Part shown: piece after piece, positions 32,068 to 43,753 of the stretch
How positions within the stretch are numbered: position 1 is the stretch's first letter
Layout: every line of letters starts with the position of its first letter
Source of the DNA: Opeltia flavorubescens
Taxonomy: Eukaryota > Ascomycota > Lecanoromycetes > Teloschistales > Teloschistaceae
Assembly: GCA_000442125.1 (NCBI GenBank)
Contig: KE546971.1
Coordinates: forward strand, 1,552,583 to 1,616,582
Length of the DNA stretch: 64,000 nucleotides
Reading direction: 5' to 3'
Position numbers and translations under genes: made by a program
Notes under the pieces: generated by a model
What the model was told of the DNA's origin: nothing
Database searches by the model: none
What the model saw: only the letters and a program-made list of their open reading frames with translations

Positions 32068-32403
32068 TTATTTGAGCCAAATCAAGCGAGAAACTGTATA
32101 ATATAGTAAGGTGATCAGTGTAACAGCGAGGCTTTCCCACGGAGATAAAAGGTGGTGTGGCACCAGAACTTGATTCGCTGCAACTCGGAAAGGCTGCGCA
32201 TCCCCGCACACGAGGCTGTCTCGTCGAAAGCCATCAATTTTCACAATCTCTAGGCTTCCAGATCCGAGCATGGAGCTTGCCCAGCGCTGGACACTTGGGT
32301 TGCTAAGTTCGAAGCAAAGCTTATCAGAGAACGGGCGGACGTTAGGGTACATGTCAAGAGTCTTGTCTTTTGATTGTAATTTTCCGCTGTACAGGCTCTC
32401 CAT
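32068..32403 (-). CDS. Possible small or truncated gene beside the transposon
   Basis: Frame of 111 codons from an ATG at 32403, ending with a hydrophobic segment (SLAVTLITLLYYTVSRLIWL) that could span a membrane. The same frame is open a little further upstream to an AG acceptor near 32453. Protein-like sequence (ADQKSRLYVGSSTGWKKHV) occurs just upstream in another frame, after consensus splice sites. A start codon candidate, ATGAAACCGCTA, lies inside the left terminal inverted repeat. I could not build one continuous model through these pieces. It may be the 3' remnant of a gene cut by the transposon, or the 5' leader of the gene at 29534. Confidence 0.3.
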   Translation of the reverse strand: MESLYSGKLQSKDKTLDMYPNVRPFSDKLCFELSNPSVQRWASSMLGSGSLEIVKIDGFRRDSLVCGDAQPFRVAANQVLVPHHLLSPWESLAVTLITLLYYTVSRLIWLK

Positions 32404-32571
32404 ACTGATGTAATCTCTCGACGTGCTTCTTCCAACCAGTACTCGAGCCTACGTATAATCTCGACTTTTGATCGGCTGTTTGAAAGTAAGAAAATAGAGA
32501 AAACACATTACGAACGAGGGAAGTTACGACCAAAAGTGCTAAGACCAGCTCACCTTTCCGCAAAGCAATTA

Positions 32572-32672
32572 GCGGTTTCATAAAGCTCTGCCGCTCTTGG
32601 CACCGAGAGCTCTCCACCCTACCTCAGCTATTTATATAGTAAATTCTAGAAAATTCTTACTACCTACCTACC
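32572..32672. repeat. Left terminal inverted repeat of the nested element
   Basis: Begins GCGGTTTCATAAAGCTCTGC and matches the reverse complement of 41700-41799 base for base for about 50 outer positions. The inner half differs from the right arm mainly by C-to-T on the plus strand: CACCCTACCTCAGCTATT here against CACCCCACCCCAGCCATT on the right. That is the expected direction of RIP. Confidence 0.88.
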
Positions 32673-33479
32673 AAGTTTATTAGCAATTAATCTATTTAGC
32701 CTAAAATAGTAATTATAAAGCTATACTAATTATTTTTATCGTATATATATAGCTAATATCTAGTCTAGCTACTATACTTAATACTAAAAATAATTATTCT
32801 AAACTCGTTAAACTTTTTCTTTATATATTAACTATAAATTATTTTATTAATCGAATTCTACTTTATCGCCGCTAAATTAAGGAGCTACTGCTAGAGAAGT
32901 CGAAGGAGCTAGAGAAGCTAAAAACCCTTAAACCTCGAAGGCCTATTTATCGCGCCGCCTCCGCTACTACCGCCGCCCGGTTCTATATAGAGGACCTCGC
33001 GTAGTTAAAAAAGAAAAAATAAAATAAAAAAAAGGCTAGATAGTAAAAAAAGGCTATCGAATATATTAAAATCGCTAGCTTATATTTTTAATAAAAAAAA
33101 ACTTATAAAATTTATAAATAAACTATTATCGCTTATATTAAAAAAACTAAAATTAAATAGTATATTATTTACTATAAAAACTATTAAAAAAAAAAATAGA
33201 AAATAAAGGTTATTTAATTTAATAAAAAAAAAGCTTATTAATATTATAATAAAAAATTTAAAATTTATTATAAAAATTAAAATAAAAATATTATAATATT
33301 AAAAATAAAGGTTTAATTAAAAAAAAAAATTTAAAAATTTAAATATTTATATATAAATAAATATTTAAGTTAATAAACAGCTTATATAAATTAATATTTA
33401 AAAAAAAATAAAATTTACCGCTTTTAAATTTAAGAAATATAAATATATAATTTAAAAATATTTAAATATTATAGGCGTT

Positions 33480-33684
33480 TATTGCGGTTATATCGTATAG
33501 GTAAAAGGCTAATAGGATAGGTAGGGCTGAATAGCTACCGTAGCCCGAAAAAAGCCTTTTAAATATATTTACCTAGTTGGGTTTAGCGCCTTTTAGCGCC
33601 TATATTTATTTAGTTGTAGATTTTATAAATAAATAATTTTTTACCTTTAATATAATATTATTACCTTATACCTACTATATAATA
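33480..33684 (+). repeat. Left LTR of Gypsy element
   Basis: 205 bp, colinear and the same length as 40467-40671. Shared blocks include GGTAGGGCT, GCCTTTTAAATATATTTACC, TTTAGCGCCTTTTAGCG and TTTACCTTTAATATAATA. The start TATTGCGG is consistent with a RIP-ed TGTTACGG-type LTR end. No clear 5-bp target duplication is visible. Confidence 0.85.
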
Positions 33685-36600
33685 AATAGTAGTAATTAAA
33701 AGTAACCCGTATAAAATATAATACTATTAACTTTTATATATATATACTATTAATTATTATATAGTACTAGATCTTTTAAATAGGTTTAATATTCTTCTAT
33801 TTACTAAACTACCGTTTCTATATTAATACTCGGTTAATAGAGTTAATTAATATATATTTTAACTTTTAGCCCTTTTAATAAAGTTTTAGATATTTTTTAT
33901 AATAATTTAAAGGATTTAACTAATTTTATTATTATATTAGTTTTTATTATAACTATCTTTTATATTAAAAAGTTTTAAAAGTATATTAAATAGTTTTTAA
34001 AATAAGATCGGGCCTTTATAATAATTTTTAAAGTTTATACCGATTATATTTATAAAAAAAGTCTAGGTTTATACTATTTTTTAATATAGAAATTTTCTAA
34101 TAGCCGGGTAATTTAAGCTAGTATAATAAAAGCTAGTATAGCTCCTATCGTTATTTACTCTATAAACTAGAACGAGTATTTATAAATCTTTATTAAAGTA
34201 ATAAACGATTTTTATAATAATATTACTATAGTTTTTAAAGATAAAAGCTTTTAAATTTATATTTAAAAGCTAGCTATAAATTTTATCTAAAATAGTTTAA
34301 ACTTTTACCTTTACTTTTTAAATTTATTAAAAAATTTATAATAGTTTAATAAATTTATAAATATTACTAAATTTATTAATATATTTAAATAGCGAAACTA
34401 TATTTTTAGTACTAAATCCAGCCTATTTTATTTAGTAAAATCGAAAGGGAATACTATACCGCCGTTAGATATAATAGGAATTCTACTATAATAATAATAG
34501 GGTGGATTTATAGATAATAATAATCTATTATAATAGTAGTAAATTTTTTTAAATAAATAATTATTTATAAACGCCTATTTAATTTAACTATTAAAATTTT
34601 TTATATAAAACTTTTAGAATTAAATAATTATTATATTAGTAAACCTAATAATTATATTAACGATTACTAAATTATAATAAAGGGTTTATAATATTAATCT
34701 ATTCTAATTAAATAATAATAAGCCGTTTATAGAGTTTATAGAATTATATAATATTTATTATAATATATATACTTTTATATAGTATATAAAAATTAAATAC
34801 AAAATAATAGATATATCGTTAATATATTATAACCTGGATTTTTATTTATAGGGCGAAGTAGTTATATAATTTACTATTATAATTAGTAAATTTACCTGTA
34901 AATCGCTATAATTAAATAAAAATATTAAACTATAATATATATTTTTTAAAAACTATTTCGGCGAGCTATTATCTATTATATTAACGTAGTTAGAATAGAT
35001 ATACTATATTATTAATAATATATAGGCTTAAAAAAACCCTTTAAAATATTTTAATAATATTATTATTAAAATAAAAAATATAAAAATAATATCTATTAAA
35101 AATACTTAAATAATAATTAGTATTAAATATTTTAACGCTCGGCTATAAATATTAATTCTAGATAAAACTATAATAATTATTATTAAAACCTTTTATAAGT
35201 TCCTTTAAAATAAAAAAAATAATTAATTCAATATCTATAATAATAATAAAAACCGCAAGGCGTTAAAATTAAACCCTCTTTAGAAAGATAAAAATAAATA
35301 ATATAAAAGAGTAATAGTATACTAGCCGCTATAAAATAACCTCTTTTATACGCTTAAATATTTATTTATATACCCGAACTATATATAAAAAAATTAACCG
35401 AATATATTTTCTATTATATACTAATACCGGAATTTTTTTACGGCTCCGTAAGCTCCGCTAATTAAGAGCGAGCTAGGTATATAAAATAATTAGTATATTA
35501 TTTAAAATATTTATTAGTAGTTTTCGCTTAAAGTTAATATTCCGCTATAATAAAATTAAGCTAGAAACTAATAAAACTACAGCTATTAATAATATAATAA
35601 TAGCCGGAATTTATATAAAAGCCGCTAGCTGAATAATTAATAAGCTTATTTCTAATAAAAAGCTTCCGGCGAGTAGGTTTTAGGTAATAAAATAGAATAG
35701 TACTAGAATTATAAAAATAGCTTTTACTAATTAACGGACTTTATTAAAGTCGAATATATAATAGATAAAAAGTTTAATAAAACCCTATATACTACTATTA
35801 AAAATTCTAATTAATATAGTAATATAATAGAATTTTACTTTATTATAATAAAACGCGCGGAATTTAAACTAGTTAAAATATATTAATATAATAAATACGA
35901 CGAAATTTTTAAGTTAAATAACGCTTTATATTAGTACCTACGCTCCAGCTATAGTAAAAAACTATTTCTAGCTATAGCTACTATAGTTAAGCTAACTATT
36001 AAGCTAAATATTCTACTAGTACTAGCGTAAACTTATTTAAAACCAGTTAAATTATTTAAAAATATATTAGAGGTTATTAAACTAAAGGTTATTAAATAGC
36101 TATTATTATAAATATTTTAATTAATTCGTTTAATCGTAAAAAACATATTAATAATAGGTTTTACCTTCTAAAAATACCGTTATATAATTATAAATATTCG
36201 TTTATAATTAAACGCTAAAAATTATAGTTTCTACTAGGATATAGACTATATAATAAGCCTAATTAACCGAAAATTTCTACTAGAATAGCTATCGCACGCT
36301 ACGATTTAGAAAATACCAGCTTTTATAACTATTAAAAGTATTAGTAAAAGGCGATATAATACTATTAAATTTATAATTATCGAAATCTTTATACTTAATA
36401 AAAGGGCTATAAAATTTATTATTATTATACGCGAGCTCTATCTAGTAAACGATTTAAATACTAATATATTTATTAATATTAATATTATAAAGTTTAAAAA
36501 TATTAATATATACTTATTTCTAAATATAATAACTATTAGTTTTTATAATAATATAGTAGTATTAATTGTTATTAGTACTAAAAGTATTAGAATAAACGCT

Positions 36601-39600
36601 ATTATTTATAGTATTTAACGTATTATAGTACCGTTATACGCTAGTAAGGCCGTTAAAATCGCTGGCTTATATTAAAAACCTTTAAATTTTTTATAAAACT
36701 ATAATTTTATTTATAAATTAAAAATTTTAAATACCCTTGCTAATTATATATATATTATAGATTATATATTTAAATAAGTCTATATTCGGAATAATTTACT
36801 ATTTTTTATTTAATTAGCTATAAAAATTTAACTAGATACTATTTATAAATATAAAGCTAATAAATATTATTTAATTAGTTTAAAAAATTATAAATTAGCT
36901 ATTAAAATACTAAAGCGAAAGTTTAAATAATTTTTAAAGAATTTTAAACGCTGTATAATAGCTATTATAATAGTTATTATAGCTTTAAATACCGCTATTA
37001 TATTATTTATTAATTCTAACTATTAGACGGAAATAATATATTTTATAAAAGCAACGATTTTTAGAATATAGGCTAAACGAGCTACTTTAGCTACTTTAAT
37101 TAAACGCTACCCGCGCTTATAATAAGATACCGGTAAAGTAATTAATATACCGGAGTTAAAATATATAGATATTCTATTAATAAAAAACTAGAAATAGATT
37201 TATAAACCCGAGTAAACCTATATATACTTTATTAATATTTATAATAAAAAGGTTATTAATAAAGCCTTTAATAAATTTTATAAGTAAAATTAGATAGAAT
37301 AAACTATTATAGCTATCTTATTTTCGTTTTTTTATTTTATAATATAAAAAAATACCGATTAAAGCTTTAAAAGCCGTATTATTATTAATATTTAGGTATT
37401 TAATAAAATTATAATACTAAATATCTACCTAATCCTATTATAAATAGAAATTTTAACGTAGATTTATAGCGCTAAAGTTCTTTTTATAATTAATTTTATA
37501 AGCTTTTTTTATTAATAATAAATTAATTAATAATATCGTTATTATTTAATAATAGTTTTATATTAAAGGTAAAAAACGTTTAAAATATTAATAATAGGCT
37601 ATTATAATTTACTAGCTTACGTATAATAAATAATAGATAGGATTTTATACTTATTTCACTCTTTTTATAGAGCTTATATTAATAATATTATAATTTTTTC
37701 CTCTTTAATAAAAGAGTATATAAAATATTTTAATTAGATTTTTAGTACGCTCGATACTATAAATTTATATTTATTATCTATAAAATCGTTTATTAACTAT
37801 ATATCTATATATTTATTAAATTAGAAAATTAATACCTTTAAACTTATTATAATAAAAGATAAACTAGAAGTAATTTTAAAGCTTTTACTTTTATATATAT
37901 TCTAATAATTAGAAAAATATTTAAACTTAATAAACTATTTTTAATAGTATATTAATAATTATATAACTATTATAAAACTATTTTAAAAATATAAAATTTA
38001 TATAAACTATAATATTATTATTAAAAGTAACGCTTATAAAAAAACTACTACCCGGAATCTATTAGTAGTATTTATATTTAAAGAATTTAACGCGTTTTAT
38101 TATCTATAAAAGCTCTTTTTATTATTATTAATCCTAATCTACTTTAATAAAAGTTTAGTACTATATATAAATCTAAACGCTAATAAAAAGTTTAATTTTA
38201 TAGCTTATATTTATTATAATATAGACGAAGCTATTTATAAAATAAGCAAAGAATTTAAATAGAAATTTAAACGATCGATTTTATTTTTTAACCGCTTACT
38301 ATTAAATACTAAAATATATTATTAGCCTATAGAATTAAAAGTTATAGGTATTATTTAAATAATTAAAAAGATCCGCTATATAATCGAAATAGTTAAATAT
38401 ATTACTATTATTTATATAGATTATTCTATTATAATTAGTATTTTATACTAGACTAGTTTAAATATAATATTTATAAAAAAGTTTAACTTCTATTTAATAT
38501 AAATTTTTAAATATTTTTAATATTTTAAACTTAATATTTATTATAAGTTTAAAGTTATAAATACTATTTTAAATATATTATTAAAGTTTATTAGCTATAA
38601 ATACCGCCTCAAAATAAATAAATTATTAAATATAAATATTTTTATAATACGTTACTTTCTAATAAACCTAATAAAAATATTAATTAAATTCCACTAATAA
38701 TTAATCGATAGGTATATAAAAAAAAACTATTAGATTAAAATTAAAAAATCTATTAAAATTAATATAAAACTAGATAATAATATTATTAAACTATTATATT
38801 ATATTATTAACGCGCTACTCTATTTTAATAATAATAAATAAGGCTTGCGTTTAATAATATTTACGGATATAAAAAAAAAAGTATTCTAACTAGTATATAA
38901 TAAAATAGGTTACCCCGATTATATATATACGTATAAATATTTAATAAAAGGCTTCTATATATATAATATATTAATAAAGCTATATAAATTTATTTATTAC
39001 TATCTATAGTATTAAATTAATTAAATATCTTACTACCGCCTATATAAAGCTTTATAACTAGTATTTAGTCTAATAAAACTATTTTATATATTTATTATTG
39101 ATTTTATCCTTATTCTATTAAAATTGTATAAAGAATATAATTATTATATATTAATAATAAATAAATTTATTAAAATAGTTACTTATATATCTAAAAAAAC
39201 TATTTAAAATAATAAATAATAGGTTAAATAACTATTAAAAAAAATAATAAAACTAAATTAAGGTATATTAAAAGTAGTAATTTCGGATTATAATAAAAAA
39301 TTTATAGGTTAACTATAATATTAAATATTTAAAGTATTAAAGATAAATTTATAGTATTCTATTATCTAATATTTATAAATTAATAATATATTAGAATAAT
39401 CTAATTAAATTACTAAAATTACTATATATTATTATATCGCTATATTAGATAATTTTAAACTATAGTCTATTATTCTTTTATAAATATTAATAGCTTTTAA
39501 TAATTTTATAAACTATAGCTCTATATTTAAAATATCTAATTAAGTATTATTTAGATTTAAAACTTATAAAATATTAGATTTTTTATACCTACTAGACTTT

Positions 39601-40466
39601 AAATAAGCTATTTAGCTTAAAGATATATTAGGCTTTAAAACTCCCGCCGACGCTTTTATTAAAAAGCTAGCTACTTTTTTAACTATAATATAGATAGTTT
39701 ATCGTTATAATTTAATTATTTTAAAAGTTAATAAACCTATAAATATATTTATAGTACGGAATATTATAATATTAATAGCTATAAAAAAATATTAGTTTAT
39801 ATATATTAATATTAAAAATATTATTACTTTTATTATAATAAAAATAAAAAAATATTATAATATATACTATTAACTAATTTATTTTAAAATTAGTAATTTT
39901 ATAAAAATATATTTATATTAAAGCTATAATATATTAGAATTTACTTTTAAAAAAATTAAATAATAATTAATAGGCCCTTTTAAAATTATTAAATATATTA
40001 AATTATTAGCTTATTATTTAAAATTACTACCTATTATAAAAATTTATAATATAATATTAATAGTATATTTAGAACCTACTATTAACTCTAGTAATAATTT
40101 CTATTAGCGCTATTATATACCTATACCCTTAATTATTATTAATAGTAATAAAAAATTTAAAATTAAACGAATCTTCTATAAACGCCGTATTTATAAAAAT
40201 AGAGGTTTTTCTATTTAATATCTTATTTATTAGGTTGGTTATAGATTTAAAAACGATTAGTAAATATTTAAATATCGTCTAAATAATATTAAAGTACTAA
40301 TAAAAGAATATAAATACTATTTTAACCCGGAATCGGCTTTAAACTATAGTAAGACCGTTAATAATACTAATACTAATATTAAATAGTAGGAATAAGTTAA
40401 AAAACCGCTTATCGGCGAGGAAAAGCCTATTATTAGAAGCTAATAGTTTTATTTATTACCGGTATC

Positions 40467-40671
40467 TATTACGGCTATACTATATAAATAGAAGGTTAAT
40501 AGGGCAGGTAGGGCTAAATAGCTACTGTAACCTAAAGGAGGCCTTTTAAATATATTTACCTAATTAAATTTAGCGCCTTTTAGCGTCTATATTTATTTAA
40601 TTGCAGATTTTATAAATAGATAATTCTTTACCTTTAATATAATACTATTATCCTATACTTATTATATAATA
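40467..40671 (+). repeat. Right LTR of Gypsy element
   Basis: 205 bp, gap-free partner of 33480-33684. Nearly all differences between the two LTRs are C/T or G/A, as expected if RIP rather than neutral drift caused the divergence. Confidence 0.85.
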
Positions 40672-41699
40672 TTAAAAAATCTATTATAATTATTTTATAT
40701 TATAGCTAGTTTTAAAAAATTTTTAAAAATATTATTATATATTAGCTAGACTTTATTAAAATTTTATTTAATCTAGATCTTTAATATATTAAATATTAAT
40801 TGAATTAGATTAAAATCCGGCGAATTAAAAAAAAATAATAAACGTTATAATTATAGCTATAAATTAATTTTATAATATAAAAATTATAATAAAGGCTAAT
40901 ATTATTTATAATAATAATATTTTAAAAAACTAAATAAATATTATAATAAAGTAAAAATTTATTTATTATCTAATTATAAAAGTTTTTATTATTAAATTAT
41001 TTTTTTTTAATATAAATATAGAGTAAATAATTATTAATAATATAAATTAAAAAAATATTTTATAAATAATTTTATTATTATAAAATATAATATTAAACTA
41101 GTTTACTAATTAATATATATATAAAATACTATTAGCTTATAATTTTATTAAATAAAATTTTATTAATAAATATTAATTATTTTATATAAAAATCTATATA
41201 TTAAATTTACTAATTATTTTTTAATTTATTATTCCGCCGGTAGTTTATCTATTAAACTATTTTTTTTAAGCGCTATTTAATAATAAAAAGTTTTTATAAT
41301 ATTATTTTTAATATATTTATAGTAAATTCCTTTTATAAAAATAAAACTAACTTTTAATATATTAAATATAATTATTCTATTAAATATATTATAAACGCTT
41401 TTTTCGCGGTAATAGTAATTTTATTTAATTTATCTTTTTTATAATATTAAAGCCTAAAAATTAACTTTTATATAAATAAATTCTAGTAATAAATTTATAT
41501 AATAGTAATAATATAATAAATTTTATTAGTAATAGCTTTAAATTATTAATTTAATAAAAAATAGCGAATAATATATAAATAAATAAAAAAAACTAATAGT
41601 TTAGTTATAATATTTAAAGGAAAAATACTATAATTAATATAATTACTTATTATATAAAACTTTAAAAATACCGTTTTAAGCTAATTATAAATAGATTTA

Positions 41700-41799
41700 A
41701 TAGGTAGGTAGTAAGAAATGTCTATAAATTACTATATAAATGGCTGGGGTGGGGTGGAGAGCTCTCGGTGCCAAGAGCGGCAGAGCTTTATGAAACCGC
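41700..41799. repeat. Right terminal inverted repeat of the nested element
   Basis: Mirror of 32572-32672. The outer 50 bases keep normal GC content. It ends with GAAACCGC followed by TA, then unique sequence. The PAM17 start codon is 114 bp further right. Confidence 0.88.
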
Positions 41800-41915
41800 T
41801 AAAACGCTAAACCCCATCTATCACTCTCTCAAAACCCAATCGAGTCACCTCACCTCACGTCAAAAACCAAGCCCAGGACACCAATCCACCAACCCCAAAA
41901 AGTCCACTCCCAATC

Positions 41916-42769
41916 ATGCTCTCCACAACGACTCCCCACCTCCGCTCCGCTCTCCAAAGCTTCAAGCACCCATTGGACCTCCTTAAATCCACCCCAGCCC
42001 GCCCATTCCACCTCCCACCGCAGCGAAGGATACCCACCCCCATCCTCTTCCAACATCACCAATACCAGCGGCGTCACGCTTCCGACACATCAACCCACCC
42101 AGCCTCAACTCATCCCTCCGCTTCCTCACCTGCAGCTTCAAACCCCGCCTCCATTCCCCCAGCATCATCATCACCCGCCCCCATCACAACAACCACCTCC
42201 AATCCCCCAACATCCACAAACCCCACCTCCTCACCCCTCCCATGGAACACATACCTCTCCCTCCGCCGTCTCCGCCGCCGCTACTCCCTCCTCGCCTCCC
42301 TCCTAACCTCCACATCCACAACCCTAACCGGCCTAACAGTCATACAATCAAACATGGACTCCCTCTCCTCAACCCTGACTTCAATCTTCGGCCTCGATCC
42401 AATATTCATGCTCGGCGCGGCGACATTCGCTGCGGGGGGCGCGGGGTGGTTGCTGGGGCCGTTTGTGGGGGAGGGGGTGTTTAGGGTGGTGTATAGGAAG
42501 GATTGGGGGGGTATGGCTGAGGTATGTTTTCTTATTTCTTTATTTTGGAGGAGGAGTTTGTGAGTGAGGAAGGTCCGACTGACATGCAAGCAAAATAGAA
42601 AGAAAAATCCTTCTACGCTCGAATCCGCCGCCTACGCGTCGATCCCTCCTTAGCCTCATATTCAAATCCCCTGCCCGACTACTACGGGGAGAAAATCGGG
42701 AGCGTGGGTGATTTTCGGACGTGGATGAGAGATCAAAGGGCTTATAATCGGAAGAGGATGGGTGTTTGA
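41916..42769 (+). CDS. PAM17: Mitochondrial import motor subunit PAM17
   Basis: Two exons, 41916-42521 and 42599-42769, with a 77-nt intron; 258 residues. Residues 1-50 are rich in Arg, Ser and Pro without acidic residues, a typical mitochondrial presequence. A Ser/Pro/Thr-rich linker follows, then the PAM17 core: PLPWNTYLSLRRLRRRYSLL, two hydrophobic segments (GLDPIFMLGAATFAAGGAGW and the one before it), KEKSFYARIRRLRVDP, NPLPDYYGEKIGSV and RDQRAYNRKR at the end. PAM17 is an inner-membrane component of the presequence translocase-associated motor that helps organise the TIM23-PAM complex. The linker is longer than in yeast. The first exon is extremely C-rich and its end G-rich. The promoter abuts the right transposon end. 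Confidence 0.93.
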
Positions 42770-43753
42770 TTTCTATCATTCAATTTTGAGTGTTTTGAGG
42801 AGGGAGAAAGCGGGCAATGAGGGTGAAATGAATGAATTAGGGTAGTGGGAGGAATAATGGGTGTGAGGAGGCAGAAAGGATGTGTTTGAGAAGGGATTTC
42901 GTGGAGAGTGGCCTAAGATGAATGAGATGGAAGAGGGCACGAACATGGCTTATAAAGAATCATGAGACCAGAGTTGGTGAGCATTTTCCAAAGAAAAAAT
43001 AATAAGAAGGGGGCAAGAGAAGGTAAGGGTAACAATAAAGTATCGAAAGTCCCATAAGTCGATATCAGCGCAGCGATTACCCTCATCCAAGGGTTTGTAT
43101 GGAATACCCCTTGTCCAGTATTCTTTTAGCGAAATTCTCCACCATCAATGTACTTGTATCTCACATCAAGAAATATACAACCCTCCAATCGACTTACTAA
43201 ACAATAATTCAACACTCTCTCACTGCGAAAGAAATCCTCATAGTGTCATAACATTGCAAGGAACAAATTTTGATAAGTAAAGATGTATTCAATTTTTTTT
43301 GGCTTTTTCCTTAAACATGTGTGTTCTTAAGATACAAAATAATTGGTTGAAGAATTGCAATGTGTCAAATGTGATTTCGCAAGAGTAAAAAGATTCGTGG
43401 TATGCAGCGGTAAAAAATCTTGTGCGTATCAGGCGCCTTGAAAGATTCGATAAGCAAGGTCTGGAGGATACGGGCGCCAGAATCGCTGCTGCCTCCGCCT
43501 CAGGGAGGACAAGGAAGAAGAAAGCAAGTAAGTAAGTAAACACATAGCGCAGGTACGTGAAAAGTGGCTGATCAAATACGCTAGAAATACCAGACGAGTA
43601 CCATGCTGCAGCATGTAAAATAAATGTGTCTTTCGAATAATGCCAATCGAGTAAAAAGATTCTCGTAGGTTGTGTTTCATGTAGGTATGTGCTGATGCTT
43701 TAAATAGCAATTGAGAATGAATTCCCCAAATTTGGGGAGGTCTGCAGCGTCAT
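42770..43753. other. Convergent intergenic region, no gene recognised
   Basis: About 980 bases between PAM17 and the 3' end of the RRM-like gene. Short frames only (largest 93 codons); no repeat or RNA seen. Confidence 0.5.

Larger units (their letters stand above)
33480..40671 (+). mobile_element. Ty3/Gypsy chromovirus, RIP-inactivated
   Basis: 7,192 bp between two 205-bp direct LTRs. The pol order is legible on plus despite many stops. Reverse transcriptase: AYINNIIIFS near 37669-37702, with the catalytic YIDD changed to YINN by G-to-A. RNase H follows at about 38150-38480 (ALSRL-like region near 38580). Integrase core: FILILLK near 39098-39120 and VISDYNKKF near 39270-39300. A chromodomain lies at about 40155-40320 (KRRIYKNRGFSI, then VGY, then YRLNN), where conserved tryptophans read as stops. 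RT-RH-IN plus chromodomain is the chromovirus order. No intact frame remains, so the copy cannot be autonomous. Confidence 0.88.
32570..41801. mobile_element. Nested, RIP-degraded transposon block: TIR element containing a Gypsy retrotransposon
   Basis: The block has near-identical inverted ends of about 100 bp (32572-32672 and 41700-41799), each bordered by TA (32570-32571 and 41800-41801), the target duplication of Tc1/mariner-type elements. Removing the internal Gypsy element (33480-40671) leaves about 2.04 kb, a normal size for that superfamily. Composition drops abruptly to extreme AT-richness between the ends and recovers immediately outside. The left non-Gypsy part holds a less mutated patch (about 32880-33000) readable on plus as KELEKLKTLKPRRPIYR and AASATTAARFYIEDLA before an in-frame TAG. 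I could not assign it to a transposase family, so the superfamily call rests on ends, TA and size. Confidence 0.8.

Noticed and set aside
32640-41700. A possible centromere or mitochondrial insertion, because of the extreme AT content
   Set aside because: LTRs, chromovirus pol order and transition-type differences explain it as RIP-ed transposon DNA.
32572-41799. CRISPR-like or assembly-hairpin explanation for the inverted ends
   Set aside because: The arms are only ~100 bp, bordered by TA, differ by RIP-type changes and enclose a single large insert, which fits a transposon better.
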